Source of the DNA: a virus
Length of the DNA stretch: 58,464 nt
Direction: 5' to 3' (one strand)
Virus record (IMG/VR): IMGVR_UViG_3300021964_000073
Location: 1 to 58,464 of that record
Below the pieces are notes generated by a model that was not told the origin of the DNA, searched no databases, and saw nothing but the letters and a program-made list of their open reading frames with translations. Positions 55,541-58,464 of the stretch are shown here, in pieces. The position numbers were made by a program, and so were the translations under genes. Positions within the stretch are counted from its first letter, which is position 1. Every line of letters starts with the position of its first letter.

Positions 55541-55987
55541 CTACTTAGTGTAACGTAGCGAATAACTACGTCCATTAGAGTAAAAGTTAATAGTACTATG
55601 GCTATAAACTTCTTCTCTTGATTCTTCATAACGTGTTTCAATATTACAGCGTCTTTGTGTGCCGCCAGTAGCCTTTGAATTGTTATGACCAATCATGCCT
55701 CCAAGTACAGCACCTAAAGCACCACCGTTTTTAACATCACCTACATTGTTACCAATGATGCCTCCAATGATAGCACCTTTAAGCATGTCACCTGATTTGT
55801 CTCCACCGTAAGAATAATCTTTACAAACTTCAACACGGTAAGGTGTTTGGTTAACTACCCATTTGTAATGATCTGTTACTTGGCCATTAACTGAACCTTC
55901 AGCATGTGCCGCACCACTAAATCCTAGTGTTAAGCCTACTGCGGCTGAGATAACAAAGGTGTGGAAAGTTTTTTCAAAATATTTCAT
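55541..55987 (-). CDS. Secreted glycine-zipper protein
   Basis: 148 residues. A signal peptide ending AHA (TLGFSGAAHAEG) precedes a domain with a glycine zipper (MLKGAIIGGIIGNNVGDVKN then GGALGAVLGGMIGHN) of the type found in 17-kDa surface antigens and other envelope proteins. It should insert in the outer membrane or periplasm and could alter the infected cell's surface, for example against superinfection. AGGAG lies before the ATG. tRNA-Ser starts 12 bases downstream. Confidence 0.75.
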   Translation of the reverse strand: MKYFEKTFHTFVISAAVGLTLGFSGAAHAEGSVNGQVTDHYKWVVNQTPYRVEVCKDYSYGGDKSGDMLKGAIIGGIIGNNVGDVKNGGALGAVLGGMIGHNNSKATGGTQRRCNIETRYEESREEVYSHSTINFYSNGRSYSLRYTK

Positions 55988-55996
55988 TTTAATCTC

Positions 55997-56284
55997 CTAT
56001 GATGATGATTGGACTTTAGTTACACGATCATATTTAAATGAACGCCAACCTTTAGCATTGATGTCCCAAACAGTTACATTACCTTTAGGAGGTTCTTTTT
56101 CTGTCTTAGGACGGTTCTCTTCAGGAATAATATCATATGACTTTGTGCATGTCATAACTCTTTCATCTCCGTCAAGTTTATTAAAAGTAACAACAAGTGT
56201 GCTTTCTTTTAACTGTTTATTTAGTTCCTCTACTGTAGGGATACCTTTTAATTCTGCAATTTTATCTTGTACTTCTGGTGCCAT
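55997..56284 (-). CDS. WYL_2 (DUF2693)-like small protein
   Basis: 95 residues. LVVTFNKLDGDERVMTCTKS and VTVWDINAKGWRSFKYDRVT match the small SH3/Sm-like beta-barrel family known as WYL_2 or DUF2693, common in large phages and possibly nucleic-acid-binding. It shares TAATG with the upstream gene. Confidence 0.7.
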   Translation of the reverse strand: MAPEVQDKIAELKGIPTVEELNKQLKESTLVVTFNKLDGDERVMTCTKSYDIIPEENRPKTEKEPPKGNVTVWDINAKGWRSFKYDRVTKVQSSS

Positions 56285-56481
56285 TATAATTCCTCCGCAA
56301 TGCCTAGTATTTCAGCAACAAGTAACCCTGCGGCTAACCAACCCCAAGCGCCTGTGGCTAGGGCAACTACACATCCTGCAATACGTATTGCACTTTTTAC
56401 AAGACTAATATAAAAATGTTTCTTACTTGGATCCTTAGGTTCAGGTGCTCCGGGAACATATACTCTTTCTGGAATAGGCAT
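56284..56481 (-). CDS. Small membrane protein
   Basis: 65 residues with a Pro-rich N-terminus and two hydrophobic stretches (IRIAGCVVALATGAWGWLA, then AGLLVAEILGIA). It is joined to clpP and the WYL_2-like gene by TAATG overlaps. Function unknown. Confidence 0.55.
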   Translation of the reverse strand: MPIPERVYVPGAPEPKDPSKKHFYISLVKSAIRIAGCVVALATGAWGWLAAGLLVAEILGIAEEL

Positions 56482-57098
56482 TATCGTTTCTCCACAACCA
56501 TATCAGCAAGACCCCATTCGACTGCTTCTTCGGCAGTCAAGAATGTATCAAACTTCATCGTTTCAGCCATTTCGTCATATGTCTTACCTGCTGTATTGTG
56601 TTTCACATATAATTCTGTAAGACGCTTGTTTACTTTCTTAGACTCTTCCATAGAACGACGAGCATCTTCAAATTCTAACTCTTGTACATATACACTACCG
56701 CTTGTGCCTCGTGTACCACTTGACACTCTGTGAATCATTGTACGACTCTCTGGAAGCACTACACGTTTGCCTTTTGCACCTGCTTGTGCTAAGAATGATC
56801 CCATTGAACATGCCTGACCCATTACAGTAGTTCTTACATCACTCTTGATGTACTGCATTGTATCGTAAATAGCTAGGCCGGCTGTAACTTGTCCGCCGGG
56901 TGAATTAATATATAAATTAATATCTTTTTCTGCATTATCACTTTCTAAGAAAAGCATCTGTGCTACAATCAAGTTAGCCATGTTATCTTCAACAGGACCA
57001 TTAAGCATAATAATGCGGTCTTTCATTAAACGTGAATAGATATCGTATGAGCGTTCGCCTCTGCGTTCTTGCTCAACTACCATAGGTACTAGTGGCAT
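56481..57098 (-). CDS. clpP: ClpP protease
   Basis: 205 residues. The catalytic triad is intact: [14 protein letters not shown] (Ser98), [10 protein letters not shown] (His123) and [12 protein letters not shown] (Asp184, aligned with Asp171 of mature E. coli ClpP). [17 protein letters not shown] also matches the family. ClpP forms the tetradecameric barrel that degrades proteins fed by ClpA. A ClpA is encoded 42 kb away at 11834-14092, so both parts of a ClpAP protease are phage-encoded. It shares TAATG with both neighbours. Confidence 0.96.
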   Translation of the reverse strand: MPLVPMVVEQERRGERSYDIYSRLMKDRIIMLNGPVEDNMANLIVAQMLFLESDNAEKDINLYINSPGGQVTAGLAIYDTMQYIKSDVRTTVMGQACSMGSFLAQAGAKGKRVVLPESRTMIHRVSSGTRGTSGSVYVQELEFEDARRSMEESKKVNKRLTELYVKHNTAGKTYDEMAETMKFDTFLTAEEAVEWGLADMVVEKR

Positions 57099-57292
57099 TA
57101 TTTGACCTCCATCATAGGATCAACAGTATTACTATCGTGCCAGTCTGATTGATCTGAATTAAATTTACGTGTTGTTACTTCCTTACGTAATATACCATCT
57201 TTGATACGGTACGTAATTAGTTCTTGTTTAACTACACCTGTAGGATCGCTTTCAAAAGCACTTACAAGTGGTCCATCAAATTTGCTACTCAT
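57098..57292 (-). CDS. Small protein upstream of clpP, unknown
   Basis: 64 residues, polar, no motif recognised ([20 protein letters not shown]). TAATG joins it to clpP and ATGA joins it to the upstream gene. Confidence 0.55.
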   Translation of the reverse strand: MSSKFDGPLVSAFESDPTGVVKQELITYRIKDGILRKEVTTRKFNSDQSDWHDSNTVDPMMEVK

Positions 57293-57519
57293 CGTCCTCG
57301 TCCTTCTTTTGTTATGTGTTCAATAGGTCCCGGAGTTGTAAATTCGTATCCAAATGCATTACCGACATATACTCTTCCGTTGTATTTCATATGAATCTTA
57401 TTAGTTGCCATTGCAACAATACAATGATCTTTTTCTTTGTAAGACATTACTTCTGCTTCTACAATTCTATCGTTATTAGTACAAGTTACCTTGCATGTTT
57501 CTTCAATGTGCGATTTCAT
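57289..57519 (-). CDS. Small protein, unknown
   Basis: 76 residues from the ATG at 57519, which has AAGGA upstream (MKSHIEETCKVTCTNNDRIV). It holds two Cys and a beta-rich body. First gene of the unit leading to clpP and the tRNA-Ser/Gly pair. Confidence 0.55.
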   Translation of the reverse strand: MKSHIEETCKVTCTNNDRIVEAEVMSYKEKDHCIVAMATNKIHMKYNGRVYVGNAFGYEFTTPGPIEHITKEGRGR

Positions 57520-58138
57520 AATTATCCTTAATATTAACACGATTTACTTCAGTTGTCAACCTTTTTCTTACCATTTTGTGTATACCAGGATTGACTTTTA
57601 ATACGTGATGCATCATATTGTGTCTAATATGATTTCTCATGTAACTGGTATCGTTATTACTTTCATCTTCTAAGTATGGTACATTTTTAATATTGCACCA
57701 AAGCTCTAAATCACGTTTACGGTTATGTCTAAATGGACGAATTACATTTCCTCTAGCATACGGAATAGTTCTACTCTCACCATGCATACTAGTAAACATC
57801 CAAGTTTCAACACAATCATCTAAATGATGTCCCATAACAACTGTTTCTCTAATATTATGTAGGAACTTGTATCTTTCGTCTCTCCAGTGTTCTTCTTGAC
57901 TCTTTTCGGCAGGCTTAGGATGACCTTTAATTTCATCTGAAATAAATTCTAATTTATGTTTAGTACAGTAGTCGTCAAGAAAGTCGTATGCTTCGATACC
58001 GTGCGGTGTTAGGTGATTGTAATAGGCAACTTGTACATCATGATTACGTTTTAGAAAATCTAAAATAGCCATGCTATCTGCGCCGCCTGAACAAGCAACT
58101 ACAACGTTACGTGGAAGTTTTCCTTCGACTTTAATCAT
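57503..58138 (-). CDS. tilS: TilS-like tRNA(Ile)-lysidine synthetase domain
   Basis: 211 residues, matching the catalytic N-terminal domain of TilS. The PP-loop SGGADS (VVVACSGGADSMAILDFL) binds ATP, and VVMGHHLDDCVETWMFTSMH, VIRPFR and the C-terminal YLEDESNNDTSYMRNHIRHN are TilS landmarks. TilS converts C34 of tRNA-Ile to lysidine so that AUA is read as Ile. The C-terminal tRNA-binding domains of larger TilS proteins are missing. The start overlaps the upstream stop by ATGA. Confidence 0.82.
   Translation of the reverse strand: MIKVEGKLPRNVVVACSGGADSMAILDFLKRNHDVQVAYYNHLTPHGIEAYDFLDDYCTKHKLEFISDEIKGHPKPAEKSQEEHWRDERYKFLHNIRETVVMGHHLDDCVETWMFTSMHGESRTIPYARGNVIRPFRHNRKRDLELWCNIKNVPYLEDESNNDTSYMRNHIRHNMMHHVLKVNPGIHKMVRKRLTTEVNRVNIKDNYEIAH
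57531..57559 (-). promoter_or_regulatory. Sigma70 promoter for the clpP unit
   Basis: Minus strand TTGACA, 17 bases, TAATAT, 11 bases before the ATG at 57519; it lies within the coding end of tilS. Confidence 0.75.
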
Positions 58139-58464
58139 ACTTTATATAACTTTACATAGTTTAGACGAGTTTCGTTAGCACCAAACAATTTATTCTTTGT
58201 TTGTGATTTTACTTTTGCTTTGATACGTTTCATATCGCCTACGTTGTGTTCGAACTTGTTCATAAAACTAATCAAGTTACCGTCTATAACTGCTGTATAG
58301 TTATAGCTCTCCCAATGTGTGCTATAACGCTTGTCAAGAATCTTAGCAACACCTTCAACAACATCTTTTTCTTTGCCTAAGTATTGACTATCGCGGTATT
58401 CTATACGGATCTCTTTTGTTAGTCCTGTTTCGTGTTGATCACGTTTTACAAACTCAGGGATAAA
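58135..58464 (-). CDS. Unknown protein, cut by right window edge
   Basis: The last 109 codons of a gene that begins beyond the window. The visible part has KEIRIEYRDSQYLGKEKDVV and SYNYTAVIDGNLISFMNKFE; no motif recognised. Its TGA overlaps the tilS ATG. Confidence 0.6.
   Translation of the reverse strand, partial: FIPEFVKRDQHETGLTKEIRIEYRDSQYLGKEKDVVEGVAKILDKRYSTHWESYNYTAVIDGNLISFMNKFEHNVGDMKRIKAKVKSQTKNKLFGANETRLNYVKLYKV

Noticed and set aside
1-58464. CRISPR arrays, insertion sequences, transposases or integrase
   Set aside because: No regularly spaced repeats, no terminal inverted repeats with a transposase, and no integrase or attachment site were seen.

Overview
The window looks like part of the genome of a large, AT-rich, T4-like marine myovirus. 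The evidence is a family B DNA polymerase of gp43 type, a gp44-type clamp loader, a DexA-like exonuclease, a T4-type DNA ligase, PhoH, ThyX, MazG, a gp31/GroES-like protein, a HesB/IscA protein, a very long tail-fibre block, and late promoters of the ATAAATA type. No photosynthesis genes are visible. A bacterial 7Fe ferredoxin (FdxA type) and ThyX fit a proteobacterial host, perhaps alphaproteobacterial, better than a cyanobacterial one; this is inference. Nearly every gene is on the minus strand. The exceptions are phoH (19999-20727) and a small zinc-ribbon gene (44369-44656).

Layout from left to right. 1-4469: replication and early genes (cytidylyltransferase fragment, DNA polymerase, 2OG-Fe(II) oxygenase, small membrane proteins, DsbA-like protein). 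4526-5757: a predicted lipoprotein resembling polysaccharide lyases. 5837-11787: a late block of small virion-type proteins, a HAD phosphatase and a nucleotidyltransferase; several have N-termini resembling T4 capsid-targeting sequences. 11834-14946: ClpA and a DnaJ-like protein. 14964-18005: lysis block (holin-like protein, class 3 lipase, overlapping o- and i-spanins, GH19-type endolysin). 18351-19863: conserved virion-type genes. 19999-20727: phoH, with a bidirectional terminator after it. 20739-25947: one tightly packed operon holding ThyX, tryptophan halogenase, parvulin, 2OG oxygenase, FdxA ferredoxin, clamp loader and DexA. 25997-28213: MazG, GroES-like protein and an orphan PolIII-alpha fragment. 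28213-43937: tail-fibre block with a subtilase and a 2187-residue protein. 43950-51785: HesB, UvdE, glycosyltransferase-like protein, QueD, membrane proteins and two more fibre-like proteins. 51843-58464: DNA ligase, six tRNA genes in three groups, a glycine-zipper protein, ClpP and a TilS-like enzyme.

Expression signals are unusually legible. Early or middle transcription units start at near-consensus sigma70 promoters (TTGAC[AT], 17 bp, TATAAT-like). Late units start at [GA]ATAAATAC. Most genes have good Shine-Dalgarno sites and many junctions are one-base TAATG overlaps. A distinct subset has no Shine-Dalgarno site and instead has its promoter placed so that transcription should begin at the A of ATG, which predicts leaderless mRNAs.

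The most striking system is at 53385-53644. A sigma70 promoter is followed by a 19-codon leader peptide containing consecutive Cys-Trp-Pro-Pro codons, then a rho-independent terminator that abuts a tRNA-Trp, tRNA-Pro, tRNA-Cys cluster. This has the layout of an amino-acid-operon attenuator, but the regulated products would be exactly the three tRNAs that read the leader's diagnostic codons. A second candidate RNA switch, a preQ1-like H-type pseudoknot, lies in the leader of queD at 47517-47552.
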